Counted from the first letter of the stretch, positions 18,362 through 27,685 are shown. The stretch is DNA of 64,000 bases from Eubacterium multiforme (GCF_030813415.1 NZ_JAUSUF010000002.1:124001-188000), one strand, 5' to 3'. Numbers and translations: made by a program. Notes: generated from the letters alone by a model not told the origin.

Positions 18362-19525
18362 ATGTTTAGAGAAATGTATCCAATAAGATGTTCTATTATT
18401 AGAGGCGGTACAAGTAAGGGGATTTATTTGTTAGAAAATGATTTACCTAAAAATAAAGTAGCTAGGGATAAAGTTATTTTAAGTATTTTTGGAAGTCCAG
18501 ATATAAGACAAATAGATGGACTTGGCGGAGCAGATTCCCTTACAAGTAAAGTTGCAATTATAGGACCATCTACAAGAACTGATGCTGATATTGATTATAC
18601 TTTTGGTCAAGTAAGTATAAATAGTGAATTTGTTGATTATAAAGGTAATTGTGGAAACATATCAGCTGGAGTAGGTGCTTTTGCTATAAATAATGGATTA
18701 GTTAAAGTAACTGAACCGGTAACAACAATAAAAATACATTTAACCAATACAGATAATATTATTATAGCTGAAGTACCTGTAATATGTGGAAAGGCAAAAG
18801 TTGAAGGTGATTTTCAAATTGATGGTGTTCCAGGAACCAGTGCAAAAATTACATTAGATTGGGCTGATACTCAAGGTGCTATAACTGGTAAACTTTTACC
18901 AACAGGAAATGTTAAAGATAAAATAATTACAGAGGATGGAAAGGAATATACAGTATCAATTGTAGATATTGCAAATCCACTTGTTTTTATAAAGGCAGAA
19001 GATCTTGGAATCTTGGGAACAGAAACTCCAAATGAAATAGATTCTAATAAAGATTTATTAAAGCTTATTGAAGAAATACGTGGTAAATGTGCTGAAAAAA
19101 TAAATATGATTTCAAGTTATAAAGAATCAACTGAAAAATCACCATATATTCCATTTTTTGCAATAGTTAGTAAACCTAAAGATTATAGTACTTTTAATGG
19201 AAAGAATATAGCTAAAAAAGATATAAATATTATTTCTAGATTATTATTCATGCAAAAAATGCACAAAGCATATCCAGGTACAGGAACTATTTGTACAGGA
19301 GTAGCTTGCAAAATAAAGGGTACTATAGCAAATGAAATATCAGAAGGTATAAATGGAGATGTTATAAAAATAGGACATCCTTCAGGAGTTATAGAAACTC
19401 AATCGCAAATAGAAGATAGTTGTACTTTAAAAGTTAAAAGTGCAAAAGTATATAGAACTGCAAGGGTAATAATGGAAGGAAATGTTTATATTAGAGAATC
19501 TTTATTAAAGGAATTAAATGAATAA
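18362..19525 (+). CDS. PrpF-family dicarboxylate isomerase (methylitaconate/methylaconitate type)
   Basis: 387 residues of the PrpF family: double-bond isomerases with a diaminopimelate-epimerase-like fold. The catalytic-type Cys segment GNCGNISAGVGAFAI lies at about 98-112 and a second conserved stretch, AYPGTGTICTGVA, at about 301-313. Known members shift double bonds in 2-methylaconitate, 3-methylitaconate or 4-oxalomesaconate. This is the first gene of the sigma-54-controlled operon, followed by an aconitase-family hydratase, the same pairing as methylitaconate isomerase and dimethylmaleate hydratase in nicotinate fermentation. TTAGGAGG precedes ATG 18362. The substrate is inferred only from context. 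Confidence 0.8.
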   Translation: MFREMYPIRCSIIRGGTSKGIYLLENDLPKNKVARDKVILSIFGSPDIRQIDGLGGADSLTSKVAIIGPSTRTDADIDYTFGQVSINSEFVDYKGNCGNISAGVGAFAINNGLVKVTEPVTTIKIHLTNTDNIIIAEVPVICGKAKVEGDFQIDGVPGTSAKITLDWADTQGAITGKLLPTGNVKDKIITEDGKEYTVSIVDIANPLVFIKAEDLGILGTETPNEIDSNKDLLKLIEEIRGKCAEKINMISSYKESTEKSPYIPFFAIVSKPKDYSTFNGKNIAKKDINIISRLLFMQKMHKAYPGTGTICTGVACKIKGTIANEISEGINGDVIKIGHPSGVIETQSQIEDSCTLKVKSAKVYRTARVIMEGNVYIRESLLKELNE

Positions 19526-19549
19526 AAAATTAAAGGAAGGATAAAGATT

Positions 19550-20812
19550 ATGGGAAAAACAATATCAGAGAAAATAATAAGTAGAGCTTGTGGTAAAAGT
19601 GTTAAAGCTTTGGATATAGTTTGGGTAAATGTTGATATGGCTATGATGGACGATATTTTAGGGCCTAGAGTTGAAATAGCTGAAAAAATGGAATTATTAA
19701 ATAAAGACAAAGTTTTTGACGAAAAAAAGGTAGTAATAATTTCCGATCACTATACTCCTCCAGCTTCAATAAAACAAGCTGAAATAGTTAAATTTACAAG
19801 GGATTTTGCAAAGAAAAAAAATATAGATAATTATTATGAATTTGTTGGACCTTGCCATCAAATAATGGCTGAAAATGGACATGTTTTACCAGGAACTATA
19901 GTTTTAGGAACAGATTCACATACCTGTATGGGAGGAGCTTTAGGTGCATTTGCAACAGGAGTTGGTTCAACAGAAATGTTAGGAATATTATGCACTGGGA
20001 AAACTTGGCTTAAGGTGCCTGAAACAATAAAGGTAACATGGAGTGGTAAATTACAAGAAGGGGTAATGGCAAAAGATATATCATTAAAAACTATTGGAAC
20101 AATAGGTCATTCTGGTGCAACTTATAAAGCCATAGAATACGTTGGAGATACAATATCTAATTTAAGTATGGATGAAAGAATGGCAATTACTAACATGGCA
20201 GTTGAAATGGGCGCAAAGGTTGGAATAATACCACCTGATGAAACTACAAAAAAATTTTTAGAGGAAATTGGCATAGAAGATGATTATAAATTTTTTAAGA
20301 GTGATGATAATGCTAAGTATTGTGAATGCATAGATTTTGATGCAGAAAAACTTGAACCAGTAGTTGCATGTCCTAATGCAGTAGATAATGTTAAAAAAAT
20401 TAGTGATATAGGTGAAGTTAATATAAATCAAGCCTTTTTAGGATCATGTACAGGTGGTAGATATAATGATTTAAAAATGGCTGCAGATTTAATAAAAGGT
20501 CATAAAGTAAAAAAGGGAATTAGATTTTTAGTATCTCCTGCATCACAAAAAATATATAATCAAGCCTTAAAAGATGGAATACTTGAAGTATTAGCAGAAG
20601 CTGGAGCAACAGTTATGTCACCAAGTTGTGGATTATGCGTTGGTGTTCACTCTGGGCTTCTTGCAAAAGATGAAGTTTGTATTTCTTCAAGTAATCGTAA
20701 TTTTTTAGGCAGAATGGGTAGTAACAAATCTAAGATATATTTAGCATCTCCTATATCAGTAGCTGCAAGTGCTTTAACTGGTAAAATAACTGATCCTAGA
20801 AAATTTTTATAA
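19550..20812 (+). CDS. Aconitase-family hydratase large subunit (LeuC/DmdA type)
   Basis: 420 residues of the isopropylmalate isomerase/homoaconitase large-subunit family. The SDHYTPPAS, LGTDSHTC and SPSCGLCVG segments are visible. Cys in GSCTGGR plus the two in SPSCGLC are the usual 4Fe-4S ligands. With the small subunit encoded next it should reversibly hydrate an unsaturated di- or tricarboxylate. Candidates are citraconate to (R)-citramalate, dimethylmaleate to dimethylmalate, or isopropylmalate isomerisation. The neighbours (isomerase, CoA transferase, lyase) argue for a catabolic hydratase rather than leucine synthesis. AAAGGAAGG precedes the ATG. Confidence 0.85.
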   Translation: MGKTISEKIISRACGKSVKALDIVWVNVDMAMMDDILGPRVEIAEKMELLNKDKVFDEKKVVIISDHYTPPASIKQAEIVKFTRDFAKKKNIDNYYEFVGPCHQIMAENGHVLPGTIVLGTDSHTCMGGALGAFATGVGSTEMLGILCTGKTWLKVPETIKVTWSGKLQEGVMAKDISLKTIGTIGHSGATYKAIEYVGDTISNLSMDERMAITNMAVEMGAKVGIIPPDETTKKFLEEIGIEDDYKFFKSDDNAKYCECIDFDAEKLEPVVACPNAVDNVKKISDIGEVNINQAFLGSCTGGRYNDLKMAADLIKGHKVKKGIRFLVSPASQKIYNQALKDGILEVLAEAGATVMSPSCGLCVGVHSGLLAKDEVCISSSNRNFLGRMGSNKSKIYLASPISVAASALTGKITDPRKFL

Positions 20813-20824
20813 GGAGTGGTGAAA

Positions 20825-21328
20825 ATGACTAAAAAATTTATTAGAGGAAAAGTATTAAAATTTGGAGATAACATAAATACTGATATTATTTCACCTCCAC
20901 AATATATGGAGTTAAGCATTGAGGAGGCATCTAAATATTCAATGTCTGCAATAGATCCAAAATTCTCAGAAAGAATTGAAAAGGGTGATATTATTGTAGC
21001 TTTAAAAAATTTTGGATCAGGTTCAAGTAGAGAAACCTCTCCTTTAACTTTGAAATATTTAGGCGTTGGTGCAATTGTTGCAGAATTTTTTGCAAGAATA
21101 TTTTATAGAAATTGTATAAACATAGGTATTCCAGTTATAGAGTGCAAAGAAGCTGCAAAAATAAATGAAGAAGATATTATAGAAATAAATATAGAAAAAG
21201 GTGAAATATATAATATTACAAAAAATGAAACTTATAAGTGTACAAAGTTACCAAGTCATATTCTTGAATTAATAGAATGTGGTGGATTATTTGAATATTT
21301 AAAAAATCTAGAAAAGGAAAGTAAATAG
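20825..21328 (+). CDS. Aconitase-family hydratase small subunit (LeuD/DmdB type)
   Basis: 167 residues, the swivel domain of a two-subunit aconitase-family hydratase. It contains DNINTDIISPPQYM and the substrate-binding loop FGSGSSRET, then YRNCINIGIPVIEC. The partner large subunit ends 12 bases upstream. ATG 20825 lies 8 bases after AAGGAG (20811-20816). An in-frame GTG at 20816 overlaps that site and is rejected. Confidence 0.85.
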   Translation: MTKKFIRGKVLKFGDNINTDIISPPQYMELSIEEASKYSMSAIDPKFSERIEKGDIIVALKNFGSGSSRETSPLTLKYLGVGAIVAEFFARIFYRNCINIGIPVIECKEAAKINEEDIIEINIEKGEIYNITKNETYKCTKLPSHILELIECGGLFEYLKNLEKESK

Positions 21329-21339
21329 GAGGAATTTTT

Positions 21340-22533
21340 ATGAGAAGCGGAGCTTTAGAAGGAATTACAGTATTAGACTTAACAAGGGTTTTAGCAGGAC
21401 CATTTTCAACAATGATGATGGCAGATATGGGAGCTAATGTAATAAAAATAGAAAGGCCAAAAGTTGGTGATGATAGTAGACAATTTTCTCCTTTTCAAGG
21501 AGGGGAAAGTGCTTATTATATGAATTTAAATAGAAATAAAAAGGGGGTAACTTTAAATTTAAAAGATCCAAAAGGAAAAGAAATATTTAAAGAATTAGTT
21601 AAAAAGGCTGATATAGTTATAGAAAATTATAGACCAGGAGTTATGAATAGACTTGGGTTATCCTATGATGTTTTAAAAAAAGTAAATCCTAGAATTATAT
21701 ATGCATCAGTATCTGGATTTGGTCAATATGGACCTTATACTAATAGACCTGGTTACGATATTATAGGACAAGCTATGAGTGGACTTATGAGTACAACAGG
21801 TACAAAGGAGAGTGGACCTATTCGTACAGGTACAGCCATATCAGATGTTTTAGGTGGATTATCAGTAACTATAGGTATTTTATCAGCTTTATATAATAGA
21901 GATGTTACAGGAAAAGGTCAAGCAGTTGATGTATCTTTAGTGGACTCAAGTGTTGCAGGTCTTGAAATAATAAATCAAATTTATTTAGTTGAAGGGCGTA
22001 TACCTCAACGTATTGGTAATAGGTATGAATCAACATATCCATATGACTCCTTTAAAACAATTGATGGAGATGTTGTAATAGGAGCTGCTAATAATAAGCT
22101 TTGGAAAGAATTATGTGAAGTAATGGGTAAGAAAGATTTAGCAGAAGATGAAAGGTATAACGAAGTATATAAAAGAGTTGAAAAACACGTTGAAGTGAAA
22201 AAGTTAGTAGAAGAGTGGACAAAATCTTTAACTATGGATGAGATTGTAAAAAGACTTTTAGATAAAGGGGTTCCAGTTGCACCAATAAATACTATAGATA
22301 GAGTAGTAAATGATGAACATATAGGTAAGGCTAGAGAAATGTTTGTAGAGGTTGATCATCCAAAGGCTGGAAAAATGAAATTAACAGGATGCCATATAAA
22401 ATTATCAGATACAAAACCATCTATAAGAAAATGTGCTCCATTATTAGGTGAAGATAACTTTAAAGTTTATAGTGAATATTTAGGTCTAAGCAAAGAAGAA
22501 ATTGATGAGTTAAAAAGAGATTCTGTACTTTAA
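21340..22533 (+). CDS. Class III (CaiB/BaiF) CoA transferase
   Basis: 397 residues of the formyl-CoA transferase family, which forms interlocked dimers. The N terminus GITVLDLTRVLAGPF and the catalytic segment RPGYDIIGQAMSG, with the nucleophilic Asp at about 140, are conserved. In this operon it probably moves CoA from succinyl-CoA or acetyl-CoA onto the hydroxy acid made by the hydratase, giving the thioester that the following lyase cleaves. Succinyl-CoA:(R)-citramalate CoA transferase of the 3-hydroxypropionate cycle belongs to this family. Specificity cannot be read from sequence. It starts 11 bases after the hydratase small subunit, behind AGGAGG. Confidence 0.85.
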   Translation: MRSGALEGITVLDLTRVLAGPFSTMMMADMGANVIKIERPKVGDDSRQFSPFQGGESAYYMNLNRNKKGVTLNLKDPKGKEIFKELVKKADIVIENYRPGVMNRLGLSYDVLKKVNPRIIYASVSGFGQYGPYTNRPGYDIIGQAMSGLMSTTGTKESGPIRTGTAISDVLGGLSVTIGILSALYNRDVTGKGQAVDVSLVDSSVAGLEIINQIYLVEGRIPQRIGNRYESTYPYDSFKTIDGDVVIGAANNKLWKELCEVMGKKDLAEDERYNEVYKRVEKHVEVKKLVEEWTKSLTMDEIVKRLLDKGVPVAPINTIDRVVNDEHIGKAREMFVEVDHPKAGKMKLTGCHIKLSDTKPSIRKCAPLLGEDNFKVYSEYLGLSKEEIDELKRDSVL

Positions 22534-22557
22534 TAAATTATTTAGAGGTGAAATAAT

Positions 22558-23466
22558 ATGAAAAAATTTATTAAAATAATTGAAGTTGGACCTAGGGATG
22601 GATTTCAAAGTGTTAAAGAATTTATACCTACTGAATTAAAAAAAGAAATAATTGATGACTTAGTAGATGCAAATTTACAAAAAATACAAATAACATCTTT
22701 TGTAAGTCCTAAAGCAATTCCACAATTACAAGATAGCAAGGAAATAACAAAATACGTTCTTAATAAGTATAAGGATAGAGACATTGAGTTTTTTGCATTA
22801 GTACCTAATTTAAGAGGTACAAAGGATGCTTATGAAAGTGGTCTAAAAGAAATATCTTATGTAATTTCAGTTAGTGAATCACATAATAAGGCAAATGTAA
22901 ATAAAACTACAGAAGAATCTTTTAAAGAGTTAGAGTCTATAGTAAAAAGTTATCCTGATTTAAAGGTGAATTTAGATTTAGCAACAGCTTTTGGTTGTCC
23001 TTTTGAGGGAAATATAGATGAAAATAGAGTGATTAAATTTATAAGAAAAGGTATGAAACTTGGCATTAGAAATTTTAATTTATGCGATACAATAGGAGTT
23101 TCAAGTCCAAATCAAATAGATAGTATTGCTAAAAGATTATTAGACTTTGATGATTTAGATTTACATTTTGAAGTTCATATACATGATACAAGAAATATGG
23201 GTATATTAAATACAGTTGAGGCTATAAAAAATGGAATTTTATCAGTGCAAAGTTCTATTGGAGGACTTGGAGGATGTCCTTTTGCACCAGGTGCTTCTGG
23301 TAATACTGCAACTGAAGATTTGGTATATGTTTTAGATGATATGGGATATGAAACAGGAATAGATTTTGAAAAATTACTACAATGTGCAAAAAAAGTAAAA
23401 GAAAAAATTAAAGGAAACTTTAGTGGACATCAAATTAATATAAAATCTGAAAAGTGTATTTTATAA
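22558..23466 (+). CDS. HMG-CoA-lyase-family enzyme (possible citramalyl-CoA lyase)
   Basis: 302 residues of the DRE-TIM HMG-CoA lyase family. The catalytic Arg-Asp are in EVGPRDGFQ (Arg13, Asp14), the metal-binding His pair in EVHIHDTRNMG, and the Cys loop in GGLGGCPFAPGASGN. The family cleaves 3-hydroxy-3-methyl-acyl-CoA esters: HMG-CoA gives acetoacetate plus acetyl-CoA, and (R)-citramalyl-CoA gives pyruvate plus acetyl-CoA. Next to a class III CoA transferase and a LeuCD-like hydratase, a citramalyl-CoA-type substrate fits better than HMG-CoA. The gap to the CoA transferase is 24 bases. The assignment is inference. Confidence 0.75.
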   Translation: MKKFIKIIEVGPRDGFQSVKEFIPTELKKEIIDDLVDANLQKIQITSFVSPKAIPQLQDSKEITKYVLNKYKDRDIEFFALVPNLRGTKDAYESGLKEISYVISVSESHNKANVNKTTEESFKELESIVKSYPDLKVNLDLATAFGCPFEGNIDENRVIKFIRKGMKLGIRNFNLCDTIGVSSPNQIDSIAKRLLDFDDLDLHFEVHIHDTRNMGILNTVEAIKNGILSVQSSIGGLGGCPFAPGASGNTATEDLVYVLDDMGYETGIDFEKLLQCAKKVKEKIKGNFSGHQINIKSEKCIL

Positions 23467-23503
23467 AATGTAAATATAATTTGAAAGTAAAAGGGGAATA
23501 GAG

Positions 23504-24508
23504 ATGAAAAAAAGTATAATTTTAATTATAATTGCAGCTTTTTTATTTAGTACAATGGAAATTGCAATAAAAAATACTCATGGAGCTTTTAATCCTATTC
23601 AATTAAATTTTTTAAGATTTTTAATTGGTGGCTTAGTACTTTTACCATTAGCTATTAAAAATTTAAAAAAAGCTAATAGAAAACTTAATAAAAAAGATTT
23701 TATTTGCTTTTTATGGACTGGATTTATTTGTATAATTGTGAGTATGACATTCTTTACATGGTCAATAATTATGAAGGGATCATCACCTGCTGTTTGTGCA
23801 ATAATATTTAGTTGCAATCCTTTCTTTACAATTGCATTAGCTAGTTTATTATTTAAAGAAAAAATCACTAAAGGTATAGTTGCTGCATTAATAGTTTGCT
23901 TTATAGGAATAGTGTGCATAATAAACCCAACAAAAATAAATGCTCAAACTTTTCCAAGTATGATATTAAGTTTAATTGCAGCCTTTACATTTGCTTTATA
24001 TAGCATTAGTAGTAAATTTGCAATTGTTAAAAGGAAACTTGGTGGAGTGACAGTAACATCTTTTACATTTTTAGTTGGAAGTATAGAACTTCTTATATTA
24101 ATAGGAATTTCCCATATAAACTCCGTTTCAAATTGGTTAGTTTCAAAGAATTTAGCTTTATTTCACAGTATACCAATAATTCATGGAATAAGCTTAAATA
24201 ATATTTTGATACTTCTTTATATATCAATTGTTATATCAGGAATTAGTTTTGGATTACTATTTATAGTTATGGAAAGAACAAATGCTACAATAGCTTCTTT
24301 AATGTTTTTTGTAAAACCAATATTAGCTCCAATATTAGCATTAATTATAATTCATGATACAGCTTTATTTAAAATAAATAATTTAAGCGGTGTAATACTT
24401 ATGCTTATAGGGTCTTTTACAATATTTTATATACAGTTAAAAGAAAGTAAAAAGGCTCAAGGCAATAAAGTAAATAAAAAATTAAATGAAGGAGTTTTGA
24501 ACAAATAA
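23504..24508 (+). CDS. EamA/DMT-family transporter
   Basis: 334 residues with about ten membrane helices in two EamA repeats. The first opens with IIIAAFLFSTMEIAIK, and the second lies around 160-310, with FVKPILAPILALII near its end. DMT proteins export or import small metabolites such as amino acids and organic acids. It is 37 bases downstream of the lyase and on the same strand, so it may be the last gene of the sigma-54 operon and handle the substrate or a product. A hairpin follows it. Confidence 0.75.
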   Translation: MKKSIILIIIAAFLFSTMEIAIKNTHGAFNPIQLNFLRFLIGGLVLLPLAIKNLKKANRKLNKKDFICFLWTGFICIIVSMTFFTWSIIMKGSSPAVCAIIFSCNPFFTIALASLLFKEKITKGIVAALIVCFIGIVCIINPTKINAQTFPSMILSLIAAFTFALYSISSKFAIVKRKLGGVTVTSFTFLVGSIELLILIGISHINSVSNWLVSKNLALFHSIPIIHGISLNNILILLYISIVISGISFGLLFIVMERTNATIASLMFFVKPILAPILALIIIHDTALFKINNLSGVILMLIGSFTIFYIQLKESKKAQGNKVNKKLNEGVLNK

Positions 24509-24516
24509 GACTATAA

Positions 24517-24561
24517 AATCAGAATAATATAATGCAAAAAATGCATTATATTATTCTGATT
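24517..24561 (+). terminator. Hairpin terminator after the first EamA gene
   Basis: A perfect 20-bp stem (24517-24536 with 24542-24561) has a 5-base A loop. The T-rich tail is weak, so termination may be incomplete. Confidence 0.6.
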
Positions 24562-24637
24562 TATGATTTGTATATATAAAAATTAAAAAATACAATTAAA
24601 ATAAGGAAATTAATTACAAGGAGGTATTATATTTAAA

Positions 24638-24688
24638 ATGATTATAAAAATATCTGATGAAGGTAAAAAACATGAGCTTTTTAAATAA
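24638..24688 (+). CDS. Possible 16-aa upstream ORF overlapping the second EamA gene
   Basis: A strong ribosome binding site CAAGGAGGT (24618-24625) points to ATG 24638, which encodes MIIKISDEGKKHELFK and stops at 24688, 17 bases inside the EamA gene. The EamA ATG at 24672 has only GAAGG before it. Translation of the short frame may therefore feed the EamA start by coupling. The peptide resembles nothing I know, and no amino acid is strongly enriched apart from five Lys. Confidence 0.4.
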   Translation: MIIKISDEGKKHELFK

Positions 24689-25550
24689 TAAAAATAAAGC
24701 TATAACCTTATTAATAGTTTCAGCATTATTTTTTGCACTTATGAGTACTTTTGTTAAATTATCTGGAAATATTCCTTCAATTGAAAAGAGTTTTTTTAGA
24801 AATTTAGTAAGTTTTATTCTTTCATTTTATTTTATAAAAAAAAGTAAGAGTTGTTTTTTAGGTAAAAAAGAAAATTTAAAATATTTAATAGGAAGAGCTT
24901 TATTTGGAACAATTGGATTAGTAGCTAACTTTTATGCTATAGAACATTTAATATTAGCAGATGCTAATATGTTAAATCAGCTTTCACCTTTTTTTGTAAT
25001 TATTTTTTCAAGCATTTTCTTAAAGGAAAAAATTAAAAAGGAACAATTATTAATTTTATGTTGTGCCTTCTTAGGAAGCTTATTTATAATAAAACCTTCC
25101 TTTAGCTTTAAAGTTATTCCTGCTTTAATAGGAATTTTATCAGCAATTTGTGCAGGAGGTGCATACACATTTATTAGAACTTTATCTAATAAAGAAAAAG
25201 GAATTACTATAGTTTTTTTCTTTTCTTGTTTTTCTTTAATAACGCTATTTCCTTTTACAATTATTTTCTTTAAAGGCTTTACTATTTTGCAATTAGTATA
25301 TTTATTATCTGCAGGTATTTGTGCATCTATAGGTCAATTTTCTATAACATCAGCTTATAAACTTGCCCCTGCAAAAGATATATCAATATATTCTTATACT
25401 CAAATTTTATTTGCAACATTTATTGGGATTATATTGTTTAATCAAATTCCAACAAAACTTAGTTTAATAGGGTATATATTAGTTATTTTATCTTCTATTT
25501 TGATGTTTATATATAATAATAAAAATTTTAAAAAGGAGGAAGTAAAATGA
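24672..25550 (+). CDS. EamA/DMT-family transporter (second copy)
   Basis: 292 residues from ATG 24672, with about ten membrane helices in two EamA repeats. It has a conserved YAIEHLILADANMLNQLSPFF segment and, in the second repeat, SAGICASIGQFSITSAYKLAPAKD. The substrate is unknown. ATG 24672 is preferred over 24657 because GAAGG lies 8 bases upstream. It overlaps the M24 peptidase gene by 4 bases (ATGA), so the two are co-translated. This suggests export or uptake of a peptide- or amino-acid-related compound. Confidence 0.75.
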   Translation: MSFLNNKNKAITLLIVSALFFALMSTFVKLSGNIPSIEKSFFRNLVSFILSFYFIKKSKSCFLGKKENLKYLIGRALFGTIGLVANFYAIEHLILADANMLNQLSPFFVIIFSSIFLKEKIKKEQLLILCCAFLGSLFIIKPSFSFKVIPALIGILSAICAGGAYTFIRTLSNKEKGITIVFFFSCFSLITLFPFTIIFFKGFTILQLVYLLSAGICASIGQFSITSAYKLAPAKDISIYSYTQILFATFIGIILFNQIPTKLSLIGYILVILSSILMFIYNNKNFKKEEVK

Positions 25551-26629
25551 TAAAAAACAGATTAAATAAAGTAATTATAGAAATGAAAAAAAGAAAATTA
25601 TCACAAATAATAATTTCTTCTCCATCATCCATTTTCTATTTAACAGGAAATTGGTTTATTTCAGGAGAAAGGATGTTAGTTCTTCTAATAAAAACTAATG
25701 GAGAACATAGATTATTTATAAATAAAGTATTTAAAATAAACAAAGATTTAAAGTTAAATTTAGATATTGAATACTATGACGATTATGATGATCCAATAGA
25801 AATATTAGCTAAATTTATAAATAAAAAAGAAAAACTAGGGGTTGACAAGAGATGGCCTTCTAAGTTTTTATTATCATTAATGGAAATAAAAGGGGCTTTT
25901 GCATATGAAACTTCTTTTATTATTGAATACTTAAGAATGGTTAAAGACAAAGAAGAAATAGAATTAATGAAAGAATCCTCTAGGAGAAATGATAAGACAA
26001 TGAAAGAGTTTTTAGAAAATATAAGAGAAGGTATGACAGAAATAGATTGTGTAAAACTTTTAAAAAAGTTATATTCTAGAAATGGTATAGATAGACTTTC
26101 TTTTTCACCTATAGTAGCCTTTTCAAATAATAGTTCAGAGTTACGTCATATTCCTAATAATTCAATATTAAAGAAAGGTGATAATATTTTAATTGATATT
26201 GGAGGAGTATATAAAAGCTATTGTTCAGATATGACAAGAACAGTATTTTTCAAAAAAGAACCTTATAAAAAGTATAAAAAAATATATAATGTATTAAAAT
26301 CAGTTAATGAAAAAGCTATTTCAATGATAAAACCAGGTATTAGATTTTGTGATATAGATAATTTTATAATAAAATATATAAATGATAAAGGATATGGTGA
26401 TTATATTGCTAATAAAAGTGGTCATTGTATTGGTATATCATGTCACGATTTTGGAGATGTAAGTAAATTAAATACTTTAAAATTGAAAGCTGGAATGATT
26501 TTTTCAATAGAGCCTGGAATCTATTTAGAAAATGATATAGGAATAAGGATTGAAGATTTAGTTTTAGTTACTGGAAATGGTTCTGAAAGATTAAATAAAT
26601 TATCGAAAGAACTAACTGTTATAAAATAA
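25547..26629 (+). CDS. M24-family metallopeptidase (Xaa-Pro aminopeptidase-like)
   Basis: 360 residues. The N-terminal creatinase-like domain (about 1-130) precedes a pita-bread catalytic domain. The five metal ligands are visible in ILIDIGG (Asp), CSDMTRT (Asp), KSGHCIGI (His), FSIEPGIY (Glu) and IRIEDLV (Glu). It should remove N-terminal residues before proline from peptides, or act as a related creatinase-fold hydrolase. It starts within the EamA stop codon (ATGA overlap) behind AAGGAGG, and a strong terminator follows. Confidence 0.85.
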   Translation: MIKNRLNKVIIEMKKRKLSQIIISSPSSIFYLTGNWFISGERMLVLLIKTNGEHRLFINKVFKINKDLKLNLDIEYYDDYDDPIEILAKFINKKEKLGVDKRWPSKFLLSLMEIKGAFAYETSFIIEYLRMVKDKEEIELMKESSRRNDKTMKEFLENIREGMTEIDCVKLLKKLYSRNGIDRLSFSPIVAFSNNSSELRHIPNNSILKKGDNILIDIGGVYKSYCSDMTRTVFFKKEPYKKYKKIYNVLKSVNEKAISMIKPGIRFCDIDNFIIKYINDKGYGDYIANKSGHCIGISCHDFGDVSKLNTLKLKAGMIFSIEPGIYLENDIGIRIEDLVLVTGNGSERLNKLSKELTVIK

Positions 26630-26675
26630 AATATATAAAAAATAAATTTAATCCAAATAAAAGCTTTAAATAAGA

Positions 26676-26722
26676 ATACTCATGATTTATTAGAATTTTT
26701 TTAATAAATCATGAGTATTTTT
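26676..26722 (+). terminator. Intrinsic terminator after the M24 peptidase
   Basis: A perfect 17-bp stem (26676-26692 with 26702-26718) is followed by a TTTTTAT tail. Confidence 0.9.
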
Positions 26723-26790
26723 ATAGAAAATTTTTGTATATTATTATAATATGGAAGTATATTTCATTTAAGAAAGGTAAGGATGTTTTT

Positions 26791-27585
26791 ATGATTTCAC
26801 ATGAGGTTGATTTTAATATTTATGGGGATGATATGCAATTTGTAGAAATAGAATTAGATCCTAGAGAATCAGTTGTTGCAGAAGCTGGTGCTATGATGAT
26901 GATGGATGATTCAATTTCAATGGAAGCAATTTTTGGTGATGGAAGTGAAGGCCAAAGAAATGGGGGAATATTTGGCAAACTAGGAGGTGCAGCAAAAAGA
27001 GTTGTAACAGGAGAAAGTCTTTTTATGACACTTTTTACAAACATAGGAGTTTTAAAAGAAAAGGTTGCTTTTGCTTCTCCATACCCTGGTAAAATAATTC
27101 CAGTAGATTTATCTAAGTATGATGGAAAGATAATATGCCAAAAGGATGCTTTTTTATGTGCTGCTAAAGGTGTATCTATAGGAATAGATTTTAAAAGAAA
27201 GTTAGGTGCTGGATTCTTTGGTGGTGAAGGATTTATAATGCAAAAATTAGAGGGAGATGGGTTAGTCTTTATACATGCGGGAGGAACAATAATTAGAAAG
27301 AGATTATTGCCTGGTCAAACATTAAAGGTGGATACTGGATGTTTAGTGGCTTTAACTAGAACTATTGACTATGATATAAAATTTGTTGGTGGTATAAAAA
27401 ATAGTTTATTTGGTGGTGAAGGATTATTTTTTGCTACATTAAAGGGGCCAGGAGAAGTTTGGATACAAAGTTTACCTTTTAGTAGGTTAGCATCTAAAGT
27501 ATTTGCATCTGCACCTCAAGCTGGAGGTAAAGATGTAGGGCAAGGTAGTATTTTAAATGGATTAGGAAACCTATTTCAAGATTAA
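26791..27585 (+). CDS. AIM24-family (TIGR00266) protein
   Basis: 264 residues. The Gly-rich beta-structured AIM24/TIGR00266 family fold is suggested by the repeated segments [42 protein letters not shown] and [22 protein letters not shown]. Bacterial members are widespread, structurally related to the TRAP-like barrel fold and of unknown function. ATG 26791 is chosen because AAAGGTAAGG precedes it; an upstream in-frame ATG at 26734 lies in the AT-rich promoter region. It is monocistronic between two terminators. Confidence 0.75.
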   Translation: MISHEVDFNIYGDDMQFVEIELDPRESVVAEAGAMMMMDDSISMEAIFGDGSEGQRNGGIFGKLGGAAKRVVTGESLFMTLFTNIGVLKEKVAFASPYPGKIIPVDLSKYDGKIICQKDAFLCAAKGVSIGIDFKRKLGAGFFGGEGFIMQKLEGDGLVFIHAGGTIIRKRLLPGQTLKVDTGCLVALTRTIDYDIKFVGGIKNSLFGGEGLFFATLKGPGEVWIQSLPFSRLASKVFASAPQAGGKDVGQGSILNGLGNLFQD

Positions 27586-27646
27586 ATAATAATAAAGTAT
27601 CAAAATTACTTAATTAATAAATTAAGACTAATATAAATTTTATAAT

Positions 27647-27685
27647 AAGAAAACTGTGCTAAAAAAGCACAGTTTTCTTATTTTT
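27647..27685. terminator. Bidirectional terminator between AIM24-like and rhodanese genes
   Basis: A perfect 14-bp stem (27647-27660 with 27666-27679) with T-runs on both sides lies between convergent genes. Confidence 0.9.

Noticed and set aside
19550-21328. Leucine biosynthesis leuCD
   Set aside because: No leuA or leuB is adjacent, and the pair is embedded between a PrpF-family isomerase and a CoA transferase under sigma-54 control.
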